Origin: Pedosphaera sp.
GTDB taxonomy: Bacteria; Verrucomicrobiota; Verrucomicrobiia; Limisphaerales; SXQI01
Length of the DNA: 62,576 bases
Direction of reading: 5' to 3'
Assembly (NCBI GenBank): GCA_025359965.1
Contig: JANYDC010000073.1
Coordinates: forward strand, 1-62,576
Position 1 is the stretch's first letter; every line of letters starts with the position of its first letter. This document shows, piece by piece, positions 20,899 to 29,317 of this stretch. A program made the position numbers and the translations under genes. A model generated the notes under the pieces. The model made no database searches and had not been told where the DNA came from. It saw only the letters and a program-made list of their open reading frames with translations.

Positions 20899-20965
20899 AA
20901 AATCAACCTCAACCTATCTTCTTATCGGTCGAAACTCGACAAAAGTCAATGTTGAAAGTTGATAA

Positions 20966-22453
20966 ATGGCCCTTAGAGCCCACTATTCAGTGATTCGTTA
21001 TCGTTATCGTTACTTTCTTGTTACTAGCCTTTTGAGCCAAACTCACCGGCTGGTGTCTCCGCTTTTGCTCTGCCTGTTCTGCCTTTTTTCCTCAGTCGTT
21101 CATGGCCTCGAGGCTGGCTTCCTTGACCATGAATTCCCCCTGACCATGACCGAAGGGCAGCGCCGCGAAATCCTAGGCCCGCTTTTCAGCTTGCAGGAAA
21201 AAAAGACGGACCGTGAATGGACATTTTGCCCCCTGTCTTCATACCGCAAGGATCCAGTCCGGGATTTAACGGAGTTTGATCTGCTTTACCCCATCCTCTC
21301 GTATGCGAGGTACGGGCACGAATACCGCTGGCAGCTCCTGCAGCTTTTCTCCATCAGCGGCGGGGACGATCAACAAAGGGAACAGACCACCCGGAGCACC
21401 GTTTTTCCCATCTTCTTCAAATCCAAATCTCCGGATCCTTCCAGCAACTACTTCGCGATTCTGCCTTTCTACGGCACCGTAAAAAACCGCCTGTCGCGCG
21501 ACAAGATGTTTTGGGTAGCTTTTCCCATCTACCTCCAATCGTGGAAAAAAGATGTCATCACGCGCAATTTTCTCTTCCCCATCTTCCATCTCCGCGAAGG
21601 AAACAATCTGCACGGCTGGCAGGTCTTTCCGCTGGTGGGTTCTGAAAGGAAGGGGATCACCACTGGGACCAACCGTTTCGGCGGTGTCGAAACGAGCCCC
21701 GATCACAAGAAGTCCTTTGTTTTATGGCCGATTTACGTCAATTTTGATCAAGCAATGGGCACCACCAACGAGGTGAAAAACCGGTTGCTCCTCCCAATCT
21801 ATTCCTACGTGCGGACGCCCCAGCGAGACAGCACCTCCTTTTTACTGCCTTTCGGCCCGACTTTCACCAACAACAAGGAGAAAAATTACAGGGAATATGA
21901 TTTCCCATGGCCCCTCATAGGTTACGCTCGCGGTGAAGGAAAGACTATGAACCGGCTTTTTCCCCTGTTCAGCTTTGCCCACACTCCCACGGCCAGCTCG
22001 GATTATCTCTTGTGGCCCGTCTACAAAAAGAGTTCATACAAGACGGACTTGGTGGAAAGGGAGCGGACGCGCGGACTCTTGTTCCTTTATTCGAGCGTTA
22101 ATCAGACCAACACCGCTACGGCTCGCACCTTCAAGCGACGCGATTTATGGCCGCTTTACACGTGGCGCAAGGAAACGGATGGTCGCATCCGGTTGCAGGT
22201 TCTGGCGGTCGTGGAACCTTTTGTTCAGGAAAACCGGCGGGTCGAGCGGGTTTATTCTCCGTTTTATTCACTGTGGAGAGCCGAGCGTAACCCCGGCACC
22301 GGCCACAGCAGCGAGTCGCTTCTGTGGAACCTGTACCGAAATGACGAAACCCCGGGTGGGAGAAAAGTCTCGATCCTGTTTGGTCTTTTTCGATATGAAC
22401 GGTCCCCTGAGGGGAAAACGTGGAAAGTGTTCGGCGTGCCAGCGGGCAGGTAG
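20966..22453 (+). CDS. Secreted protein with repeated FPIF/WPLY motifs, unknown
   Basis: A 495-residue exported protein I do not recognise. A signal peptide (LVSPLLLCLFCLFSSVVHG) follows an unusually long N-terminus. The mature part carries at least a dozen short hydrophobic-aromatic motifs spaced about 25-50 residues apart: FCPLSSY, LYPILSY, VFPIFFK, ILPFYG, AFPIYLQ, LFPIFHL, VFPLVG, LWPIYV, LLPIYSY, LLPFG, FPWPLIGY, LFPLFSF, LWPVYKK and DLWPLYTW. These alternate with charged, probably strand- or turn-forming stretches, suggesting a repetitive beta structure such as an outer-membrane barrel or a bridge. It sits between the RND gene (67 bases away) and mlaE (12 bases away), so it may be the outer-membrane component of this lipid-transport system. 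Confidence 0.75.
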   Translation: MALRAHYSVIRYRYRYFLVTSLLSQTHRLVSPLLLCLFCLFSSVVHGLEAGFLDHEFPLTMTEGQRREILGPLFSLQEKKTDREWTFCPLSSYRKDPVRDLTEFDLLYPILSYARYGHEYRWQLLQLFSISGGDDQQREQTTRSTVFPIFFKSKSPDPSSNYFAILPFYGTVKNRLSRDKMFWVAFPIYLQSWKKDVITRNFLFPIFHLREGNNLHGWQVFPLVGSERKGITTGTNRFGGVETSPDHKKSFVLWPIYVNFDQAMGTTNEVKNRLLLPIYSYVRTPQRDSTSFLLPFGPTFTNNKEKNYREYDFPWPLIGYARGEGKTMNRLFPLFSFAHTPTASSDYLLWPVYKKSSYKTDLVERERTRGLLFLYSSVNQTNTATARTFKRRDLWPLYTWRKETDGRIRLQVLAVVEPFVQENRRVERVYSPFYSLWRAERNPGTGHSSESLLWNLYRNDETPGGRKVSILFGLFRYERSPEGKTWKVFGVPAGR

Positions 22454-22465
22454 GAAATTTGAAGT

Positions 22466-23212
22466 ATGTTTCAGAACATTGGAGAAATGCTGCGATTGCT
22501 CTGGAGGACGATCAAACTCCTGCCGGATGCATGGAGCCAGAGACGCAAGGTGTTTGAGCAGCTTTTCGAGATTGGCAACGCCAGTCTGCTGATGGCCTGC
22601 ATTCTTTCGATTTTCATTGGCGGGGTCATCGCCCTTCAGACCGGACCCGTTCTTCGTGAGCGGGGGTTGGTGGCCGTTTTGGGCGGGCTGGTCGGACTTT
22701 CCATGGCCAAGGAACTCGGGCCCGTGATGATGTCCGTTCTGATCGCGGGCAGGATTGGCTCGGCGATGGCCGCCGAGATCGGCTCCATGGCCGCCTATCA
22801 GGAAATTGATGCCCTGCGCACCATGAACATCAATCCCGTCAGGTTTTTGGTGCTGCCCCGGGTTCTGGCCATCTGCATCGCATTGCCAATGCTGGTGATG
22901 TTTTCCATTCTGGTCGGATGGATCGGCGGGGCAATGGTCTCCTCAATGAACCACGACATCAGCGTGAGCTTTGAGAGTTATATGAATAACCTACGCCAGG
23001 TCGTTGAATTAAGGGATGTGATGAACGGCCTTTTCAAAAGCCTGGTTTTCGCCGGCGTCATTGGAGTTGTTTCCTGTCATCAGGGGTTGAACACCATCGG
23101 CGGCCCGCGGGGCATAGGGCGCTCAGTGACCAAAGCCGTGGTCAACTCCATCGTGCTCATCCTGATTCTGGATTATTTCCTGACTCGCTTCCTCATGATC
23201 TTCGACAAATGA
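22466..23212 (+). CDS. mlaE: MlaE-family ABC permease
   Basis: A 248-residue inner-membrane permease of the MlaE/TtgB family, which forms a dimer with an MlaF ATPase and an MCE protein to move phospholipids between membranes. It has the amphipathic N-terminal segment, then FIGGVIALQTGPVL, the conserved KELGPVMMSVLIAGRIGSAMAAEIGSM loop (E and R of the family signature) and four or five further hydrophobic helices, ending with a charged tail. The length is normal. The stop overlaps the start of the ATPase gene by four bases (23209-23212), which couples their translation. Confidence 0.94.
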   Translation: MFQNIGEMLRLLWRTIKLLPDAWSQRRKVFEQLFEIGNASLLMACILSIFIGGVIALQTGPVLRERGLVAVLGGLVGLSMAKELGPVMMSVLIAGRIGSAMAAEIGSMAAYQEIDALRTMNINPVRFLVLPRVLAICIALPMLVMFSILVGWIGGAMVSSMNHDISVSFESYMNNLRQVVELRDVMNGLFKSLVFAGVIGVVSCHQGLNTIGGPRGIGRSVTKAVVNSIVLILILDYFLTRFLMIFDK

Positions 23213-23970
23213 GCCAATCCCCTCAATCTAATGGCGGCGTCGGTGTCGAGGTACGCGGCCTGCGCAAGTCGTTTTCCGGCCAGTCCGTTTTGAAAGGGAT
23301 CAACCTTTCCATTAAGCCGGGGGAAATTCTTGTGGTCATGGGTGCCAGTGGCAGCGGCAAGACTGTGCTGCTCAAACACATCATCGGCCTGGAGGAACCT
23401 GATGCCGGAGAAATCCTGATCGCCGGTGAGCCCATCTCTTGCGCCAATGTCTTTGAAAAATATCGTTTCGGCATGGTCTTCCAGTCGGGTGCCCTGCTCA
23501 ACTCCATGACCGTGGCCGAAAATGTCGGCCTTTACTTGACAGAACACCGTCTGGGCAACCCTGCCGAAATCGCCCGTCGCGTTAAGGAAACACTGTCTTT
23601 GGTTGATCTCCACAACATCGAGGGCAAGTACCCCGCCGAACTGTCGGGCGGCATGAAAAAGCGTGTGGCCATTGCCCGAGCGCTCATCATCGAACCACAG
23701 ATTATGCTCTACGACGAACCAACCAGTGAGCTTGACCCCTTAAGCGCCGTGACCATCAGTGAGGAAATCCTCAGCCTGAACCAACGCACCCACGTCACCT
23801 CGGTTGTCGTCACCCACGACCGCGACCTCGCTTTTGGCGTCGCCGATCGTATCGCCATCATAGACAGGGGCGAAGTGCTCCTGGTAGGCACGCCCGAGGA
23901 AATACGCCAGAGTGCTAACGACGTCATCAAAAATTTTATCAACGCTGATTTTCGAAAGGACCGTAAATGA
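23209..23970 (+). CDS. mlaF: MlaF-family ABC ATPase
   Basis: A 253-residue ABC ATP-binding protein that powers the adjacent permease. The Walker A GASGSGKT is at residues 45-52. The signature LSGGMKKRVAIARAL has the LSGGM variant typical of MCE-type ATPases, the Walker B is IMLYDEPTSELDP and the H-loop is VVVTHDRD. The ATG overlaps the mlaE stop, and its own stop overlaps the mlaD start (23967-23970). The C-terminal VIKNFINADF tail is like that of MlaF proteins. It is cytoplasmic and membrane-associated. Confidence 0.95.
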   Translation: MSQSPQSNGGVGVEVRGLRKSFSGQSVLKGINLSIKPGEILVVMGASGSGKTVLLKHIIGLEEPDAGEILIAGEPISCANVFEKYRFGMVFQSGALLNSMTVAENVGLYLTEHRLGNPAEIARRVKETLSLVDLHNIEGKYPAELSGGMKKRVAIARALIIEPQIMLYDEPTSELDPLSAVTISEEILSLNQRTHVTSVVVTHDRDLAFGVADRIAIIDRGEVLLVGTPEEIRQSANDVIKNFINADFRKDRK

Positions 23971-24959
23971 AAAACACACTTGAAACCCGTCTGGGGCTTT
24001 TCTTCGCCATGGCTCTTTTGGCCGCGATTATCGTGCTGGAAATGGTGGGCGGACGTGAACTCTTCCGCAGTGGGCCCACCATCCGCGCCCGCTTTAACAA
24101 TGCCTTGGAATTGCGCGCGGGCGATCCTGTTAAAATGGCCGGCGTGGAAATTGGCCGCGTCACAAAAGTCCGATTGGTCGACAACAAAGTCGAGGTTGCC
24201 ATGAAAATCACCCAGGAGGCAGGCGTGCGCACCGATTCCAAGGCCACTATTCGTTTCGTAGGCCTCATGGGGCAGAATTTTGTCGCCATTGATTTCGGCT
24301 CCCCGAAAGCACCGCTCATTGCTCCGGACGCCCTCCTCGAATCCATGGAACAGGCAGACCTCAACTCCCTCATGACCAAGCTTGACGGCGTCGCAAGTGG
24401 AGTCGAGGGGCTCACCAAAAACTTCAGCGGCGAGAGCTTCGGCAATCTCTTCGGACCCTTCACTGATTTTCTAAAGGAAAACAATCCCAAGCTCACCGCC
24501 ATCCTTGGCAACGTCCAGACCATTTCCGGCCAAATTGCCCAGGGCAAAGGCACCGTCGGCAAGCTCATCAACGAGGACGCTCTGTACAACTCTGCCCTCA
24601 ACACCGTCAGCAATCTGGATCTGGCCACCAGCGACATCAAACCCCTGATCAACCAAGTGAAGATGACCCTGAACGGCGCACAGGAGGTATTGGACGATGT
24701 GAAGGCAGGAAAAGGAACCATCGGCAAACTCGTTAAGGACGAAACCCTTTACCGTGAGACCACTGCAGCCATGACCGATCTTCATTCCATCCTCAGTAAG
24801 ATCGACAAGGGGGACGGCACTGTTGGCAAACTCATCAACGACGACGGCTTCCTCAAAGACGCCAAAATGACCCTGCAAAAAGTCGACAAAGCCACCGAAG
24901 GCATCGAAGACCAAGGCGCCCTGAGTGTCTTCGGCATCCTCGTCCAACAATTGTTCTGA
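23967..24959 (+). CDS. mlaD: MlaD-family MCE-domain protein with tandem repeats
   Basis: A 330-residue membrane-anchored MCE protein. One N-terminal transmembrane helix (LGLFFAMALLAAIIVLEMV) is followed by a single MCE domain at about residues 35-115 (FNNALELRAGDPVKMAGVEIGRVTKV; KATIRFVGLMGQNFVAIDFG). The ~200-residue C-terminal part has three tandem copies of G(K/D)GTxGKL(I/V)xD followed by helical segments (from about residues 190, 250 and 285). Longer MCE proteins use such helical tails to build periplasmic tunnels or needles. Coupling with mlaEF and the upstream RND gene supports envelope lipid transport. No MlaB or MlaC homologue is visible. Confidence 0.93.
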   Translation: MKNTLETRLGLFFAMALLAAIIVLEMVGGRELFRSGPTIRARFNNALELRAGDPVKMAGVEIGRVTKVRLVDNKVEVAMKITQEAGVRTDSKATIRFVGLMGQNFVAIDFGSPKAPLIAPDALLESMEQADLNSLMTKLDGVASGVEGLTKNFSGESFGNLFGPFTDFLKENNPKLTAILGNVQTISGQIAQGKGTVGKLINEDALYNSALNTVSNLDLATSDIKPLINQVKMTLNGAQEVLDDVKAGKGTIGKLVKDETLYRETTAAMTDLHSILSKIDKGDGTVGKLINDDGFLKDAKMTLQKVDKATEGIEDQGALSVFGILVQQLF

Positions 24960-25155
24960 CCGAATCCAAAACTCAAACTTTATGCACCTTTGCGCGAAGT
25001 GGTCGCCGTAAACCATTTTAGGCAATTATTCCCGGTAGCATGTTCCCTCATCCGCATCAGTCCGCGGTTCGTTCAGCATTCCGACACTGGTCCTTGTTAT
25101 TTACCGTTTTTCAGGCACGTTCTCAGGAAATCGTTCAATCAAGGAGAACTGACCC

Positions 25156-25956
25156 ATGAAACCAATCACTTATTTGCTCGGAGGCGTCGCGGCCTTGGCT
25201 GCGATAACCTTTGCTACTATTTCTGCCTCCGCCAAAATCGAGGAACGCCCCATTGAATATACTCAGGGTGATGTCACCCTCGAAGGCTGGCATGTGTTTG
25301 ATGCCGCAAAATCTGAGCGCCGACCCGGCGTGCTCGTGGTGCATCAATGGAAGGGCTTGGGCGATTACGAAAAGAAACGTGCCCGCATGCTGGCCGAATT
25401 GGGTTACAACGTTTTCGCGGTGGATATTTACGGCAAAGGCGTTCGACCGGCCAATATGCAGGAAGCAGGCGCACAAGCTGGCAAGTACAAGGGGAACCGT
25501 CCCTTGCTGCGTGAGCGTGTTCTGGCTGGGTTGCAGGTTTTGAAGTCAGAATCGCATACCGACCCCACCCGCATCGCTGCCATTGGCTACTGTTTTGGCG
25601 GAACAACCGCGCTTGAACTGGCCCGCAGCGGTGCCGATGTCAAAGGTGTGGTTAGTTTCCATGGCGGGCTAAGCTCACCCACGCCTGAAGATGCCAAAAA
25701 TATTAAAGCACACGTCCTGGCCTTGCACGGCGCGGATGATCCCAATGTCGGCCCTGCGGAAGTAAAAGCCTTTCAGGACGAGATGCGCACGGCCAAAGTC
25801 GATTGGCAACTGGTCGCCTACGGCAACGCCGTCCACAGTTTCACGGATGTCGCGGCGGGCAATGACAACAGTAAGGGCGCGGCCTACAACAAAGAAGCCG
25901 ATCTCCGCTCATGGTCAGCCATGAAAGACTTCTTCAACGAAATCTTCGGCCAGTAA
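25156..25956 (+). CDS. Exported dienelactone hydrolase family protein
   Basis: A 266-residue alpha/beta-hydrolase of the dienelactone hydrolase family with a signal peptide (YLLGGVAALAAITFATISASA). The nucleophile is cysteine in IGYCFGGTTAL, as in true dienelactone hydrolases, with the acid in HGADDPNVGP and the histidine in NAVHSFTD. VLVVHQWKGL precedes them. AAGGAG nine bases before ATG 25156 supports the start. It stands alone, 196 bases after mlaD, and converges on the GH43 gene. The substrate is unknown; periplasmic ester or lactone cleavage is likely. Confidence 0.9.
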   Translation: MKPITYLLGGVAALAAITFATISASAKIEERPIEYTQGDVTLEGWHVFDAAKSERRPGVLVVHQWKGLGDYEKKRARMLAELGYNVFAVDIYGKGVRPANMQEAGAQAGKYKGNRPLLRERVLAGLQVLKSESHTDPTRIAAIGYCFGGTTALELARSGADVKGVVSFHGGLSSPTPEDAKNIKAHVLALHGADDPNVGPAEVKAFQDEMRTAKVDWQLVAYGNAVHSFTDVAAGNDNSKGAAYNKEADLRSWSAMKDFFNEIFGQ

Positions 25957-26007
25957 ATCCGAAGGATCGCGCTTGTTTTCGCCGAATTACCGGGAGCAGC
26001 TTGCGAC

Positions 26008-27108
26008 CTAAGCCGCGTTCAGCTTTGTCGCTGGCTGGTTCGACGGAAGCGCTATCGGTATTCCCGGCGCAGTCGGTTGCCCAAACGCAGGCAGCCCAGT
26101 GGCAGTCCAACCAAACCGCTGGGCATGCACCCGGCGATCTTTCCACCCTTTTTGCAGGCTCGATTTGGTGTGGAATACCATCCAATCCTCCGCTCCGTCC
26201 TGCGATTTCACGAACGAACAGTGTCCAACACCCCAAACCCGCGTGGTTTTGGTAAACACGGGCGTTTCGCTTTTGAGCCATGAGGATGCCAACAGCGGGT
26301 TCGCGCCGTTCAACTCCAGCAGACCCATGCAATAATCCTCCGTCCAACTGCCGCTGGCCGAATAAACGATGAACGTGCGACCATCCTTCTGCAAAACTTG
26401 GGGGGCTTCATTGATCGGCATATCCACGCTTTCCCAAGCGTGCTGCGGAGTGCTGATCAACACCCGGGCATCGATTAAGGTGTATGGATTACTCATCGGG
26501 GCGATGTACAGGTTCTGCCGTCCATTCTCCCGCCCCGGCCAGCCCGACCACACCAGATATAAGTCGTCATTGGCCAGGCGCAGCACGGTGCCGTCAATGG
26601 CCCAGCCCTGTGTGTCCAGCATCCCACGGCAGCGATATCCACCGAAAGGATCATCCGAAAGGGACTCCAAAACCCACATCCGGTGGTTCTCGTTCAATCC
26701 GTCATCCGCCGTGTAGTAGATGTACCAGCGATTGTTGAGGAAATGCAGCTCGGGCGACCACAGGGATTTGCTGTTGGCCCCAAAAGTGGGAGTACTCCAG
26801 ACCTCCACGCCAGGATCATCACCCAACTGCGTGAGGCAAGTTGCCCGGCGGATCACGATCGATTCGTAATTACGGCTTTCGCAATGGTAGTAATGCTCCC
26901 CGTGCTTGATCACCCAAGGGTCGGACGACGGTGCCGGCAGAATCGGGTTCGTGAAGCTCGGTTCGGTCGCGACCACGTGGCGGAGGCGCTCATGATCGCG
27001 CGTGGCGATGTGCAGACACTCCGCCAGCATCGACCGCCCGGTTTGGGCAAAAGGAGAGAGAGTCTCGCTGCGGTTGTCTGTGTCTAAGGATGTCAAGATC
27101 GTGCTCAC
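26008..27108 (-). CDS. Glycoside hydrolase family 43-like protein
   Basis: A 366-residue five-bladed beta-propeller glycosidase-like protein. Features are NPILPAPSSDPWVIKHGEHYYH (with the aspartate expected for the GH43 catalytic base), SLWSPELHFLNNRWYIYYTAD, GWAIDGTVLRLANDDLYLVWSGW and WVLESLSDDPFGGY, as in arabinanase/xylosidase-type GH43 and related families. No signal peptide is visible, which suggests cytoplasmic action on oligosaccharides or unconventional export. The start is a GTG at 27108; an internal ATG at 27027 (MLAECLHIATRD) is an alternative. Plant or algal polysaccharide use fits the wider context. Confidence 0.8.
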   Translation of the reverse strand: MSTILTSLDTDNRSETLSPFAQTGRSMLAECLHIATRDHERLRHVVATEPSFTNPILPAPSSDPWVIKHGEHYYHCESRNYESIVIRRATCLTQLGDDPGVEVWSTPTFGANSKSLWSPELHFLNNRWYIYYTADDGLNENHRMWVLESLSDDPFGGYRCRGMLDTQGWAIDGTVLRLANDDLYLVWSGWPGRENGRQNLYIAPMSNPYTLIDARVLISTPQHAWESVDMPINEAPQVLQKDGRTFIVYSASGSWTEDYCMGLLELNGANPLLASSWLKSETPVFTKTTRVWGVGHCSFVKSQDGAEDWMVFHTKSSLQKGWKDRRVHAQRFGWTATGLPAFGQPTAPGIPIALPSNQPATKLNAA

Positions 27109-27232
27109 ATTTATGCCTATAGCTACCGCCGTGCCAGCCCCAAGAGACCGTCAGTTTTTTGCACAAACCCTTTAAATTCCGGGAAATCTGCTTTTGCCAC
27201 CTTGAAATATACTCAATCGGTGTCCGGGAGTC

Positions 27233-27348
27233 CCACATGATGTGGTCGAATGTGAGACAAACCCTTGTAAAACCGCAGGGTTGCGAAAACAAAGACTAAC
27301 CCTCCTACCTTGCCAGTTGCTTGACAGTTGACCGACCGGTCATATATT
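27233..27348 (+). promoter_or_regulatory. Promoter and dyads upstream of lysine 2,3-aminomutase
   Basis: TTGACA at 27321-27326 and TATATT at 27343-27348 are separated by 16 bases and form a near-consensus sigma70 promoter. The spacer contains the dyad TGACC-GACC-GGTCA, similar in style to TetR-family operators. A second perfect 13-bp dyad, CCACATGATGTGG, lies at 27233-27245. The predicted transcription start is within about three bases of the ATG at 27357, so the message may be leaderless. Confidence 0.6.
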
Positions 27349-27356
27349 GCCGAAAA

Positions 27357-28595
27357 ATGAACGAGTCATTAGTCGGTCAGGTTGATTATCAGCCGCCGTC
27401 GGGTTCCGGTTCCCAAAATCTTAAAGAGTTCCGCTCCGCTGGTCGCGGCTTCTGGAGTCACATCCCGGACGCAGATTGGAATGACTGGCGTTGGCAGATG
27501 AAAAACCGCATCACCAAGCTCGATCAACTGCTCAAATACCTTCCCACGCTCACACCCGAGGAGTATTCAGGGACCCTTTTGGCCAACACCAAGCTGGCCA
27601 TGGGCATCACTCCCTATTTTTTCAATCTGATCGACCCGAGCGACGAAAACTGTCCGATCCGCCGCCAGGTCATTCCCCGCATCGAAGAAACCAACACTGC
27701 TGCCTGGGAGATGAGCGATCCCTGCGGCGAGGATTCGCATTCCCCTGTGGAAGGCCTCGTCCACCGTTATCCGGACCGTGTACTCTTTCTGGTCACGGAC
27801 CGATGTGCCTCCTATTGTCGCTACTGCACGCGTTCCCGCCTTGTCAGCAACGCCACAGGCTATGACTTTCATCCCGAGTACGACAAACAAATCGCCTACA
27901 TCGCGGCCCACCCCGAGATCCGTGATGTCCTCCTCAGTGGTGGCGACCCCTTGCTCTTGAGCGATGAGAAGCTGGAAAACCTGCTCTCCCGCCTGCGTGC
28001 CATCCCTCATGTCGAGTTCCTCCGCATCGGCACTCGCATCCCCATCTTCCTGCCCCAGCGCATCACTCCCGAGCTGACCGCGATGCTGCGCAAATTCCAT
28101 CCGCTTTTCATGAGCGTCCATTCAAACCATCCGCGCGAACTGACCACGGAAGTCCGTGATGCCCTTGGACGCCTGGCCGATGCCGGCATCCCGCTGGGTA
28201 ACCAGTCGGTTTTGCTCAAGGACGTCAATGACACCCCCGAGGTCATGAAAGCCCATGTTCAAAAATTGCTGATGTGCAGGGTGAAACCCTATTACATCTA
28301 TCAGTGCGATTTAATCTCGGGTTCCGCACATCTGCGCGCCAGCGTGCGACAAGGTTTGGAGATCATGGAACAACTGCGCGGGCACACCACCGGTTACGGT
28401 GTTCCCCAGTACGTCATTGATGCCCCCGGCGGCGGCGGCAAAGTCCCCATCAATCCTGATTACATCCTCAAGCGCGACGGCGAACGCATCATCATCCGCA
28501 ATTTCGAGGGCCAGGTGTTCGAATACCCCGAAGCCCCCGACGGATCACCTGAGGTGTCCTCACCTCGCTTTGACGTGGCCGTGGAAGGTCGTTAA
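27357..28595 (+). CDS. kamA: Lysine 2,3-aminomutase family radical SAM enzyme
   Basis: A 412-residue radical SAM, PLP-dependent enzyme that interconverts L-lysine and L-beta-lysine. The family WNDWRWQMKNRI N-terminal motif is present. The CxxxCxxC cluster ligands are C150, C154 and C157 (DRCASYCRYCTRSR). VLLSGGDPLLL, GNQSVLLKDVND and YYIYQCDL (substrate-binding Asp) follow, then VIDAPGGGGKVP, whose lysine binds PLP. All key residues of true lysine aminomutase are kept, which argues against EpmB, although that cannot be fully excluded. I chose ATG 27357 over an upstream TTG that lies within the -35 element. The usual partner ablB (beta-lysine acetyltransferase) is not in the window. The nth gene follows after eight bases. 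Confidence 0.9.
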   Translation: MNESLVGQVDYQPPSGSGSQNLKEFRSAGRGFWSHIPDADWNDWRWQMKNRITKLDQLLKYLPTLTPEEYSGTLLANTKLAMGITPYFFNLIDPSDENCPIRRQVIPRIEETNTAAWEMSDPCGEDSHSPVEGLVHRYPDRVLFLVTDRCASYCRYCTRSRLVSNATGYDFHPEYDKQIAYIAAHPEIRDVLLSGGDPLLLSDEKLENLLSRLRAIPHVEFLRIGTRIPIFLPQRITPELTAMLRKFHPLFMSVHSNHPRELTTEVRDALGRLADAGIPLGNQSVLLKDVNDTPEVMKAHVQKLLMCRVKPYYIYQCDLISGSAHLRASVRQGLEIMEQLRGHTTGYGVPQYVIDAPGGGGKVPINPDYILKRDGERIIIRNFEGQVFEYPEAPDGSPEVSSPRFDVAVEGR

Positions 28596-28603
28596 AACCG
28601 ATC

Positions 28604-29317
28604 ATGCCCCGCACAAGTGCCGCTGCCCTGGCTGGGCGTGCCTCTCAGATTTGTGAGGTTCTCCAGCGCGCCTACCCCGATGCCCATTGCGAACTCAACT
28701 ATCGCAATCCGCTTGAACTCCTTATTGCGACCATCCTCTCGGCCCAATGCACAGACAAACAAGTCAATATCGTTACCGCCCGAGTATTTGAAAAATATAA
28801 GAGTGCTGCCGAATACGCCCGCGTGCCTCTGGAGGAACTTCAGGATGATCTAAAGGCCATCGGCCTCTTCCGAGCCAAATCCAAAAATATCCAGGCCTGT
28901 TGCCGCGCTTTGGAGGAGCACCACAACGGCCAAGTCCCCCAAACCCTTGAAGCCCTAACCGCTCTCGCCGGGGTTGGACGCAAGACAGCCAATGTCGTCC
29001 TCGGCAACGCCTTCGGTATTAATTCAGGCGTAGTGGTTGATACTCATGTGGCGCGCCTTTCCCAACGGCTCGGCCTCACCAAGGAAACCGACCCCGTTAA
29101 AATTGAAGCCGTGCTCTCCCGCCTCATTCCCCAGAAAGATTGGACCCTCTTCAGCCACTGGCTGATCTTCCACGGCCGGCGCCGCTGCGGAGCCCGCTCC
29201 CCTGACTGCACCAACTGCGAAATCACCACCCTCTGCCCTTCCTATATGGAGTGCGGCGGGAAGCGAAGCGCCACGCCGCTTTTCCCCACTCTCCCACTGG
29301 CGACACCAACCCCATGA
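28604..29317 (+). CDS. nth: Endonuclease III
   Basis: A 237-residue bifunctional DNA glycosylase/AP lyase for oxidised pyrimidines. The helix-hairpin-helix LAGVGRKTANVVLGNAF carries the catalytic lysine. VVDTHVARLSQRLGL carries the catalytic aspartate. The C-terminal 4Fe-4S loop CGARSPDCTNCEITTLC has the C-x6-C-x2-C-x5-C spacing. About 20 residues beyond the last cysteine are encoded by the dispersed palindromic repeat at 29245-29288 (MECGGKRSATPLFP), so the normal C-terminus has been replaced or extended by repeat sequence. The stop overlaps the next start as ATGA (29314-29317). Confidence 0.95.
   Translation: MPRTSAAALAGRASQICEVLQRAYPDAHCELNYRNPLELLIATILSAQCTDKQVNIVTARVFEKYKSAAEYARVPLEELQDDLKAIGLFRAKSKNIQACCRALEEHHNGQVPQTLEALTALAGVGRKTANVVLGNAFGINSGVVVDTHVARLSQRLGLTKETDPVKIEAVLSRLIPQKDWTLFSHWLIFHGRRRCGARSPDCTNCEITTLCPSYMECGGKRSATPLFPTLPLATPTP
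29245..29288 (+). repeat. Palindromic dispersed repeat, copy 2, inside nth 3' end
   Basis: A 44-bp copy of the repeat at 8191-8233 in opposite orientation, read in frame as the last residues of endonuclease III. It has the GCGGCG / CGCCGC and GGGAAGC / GCTTTTCCC inverted arms. A REP-like hairpin at the 3' end of a coding sequence fits insertion or capture of an intergenic repeat. Confidence 0.8.
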
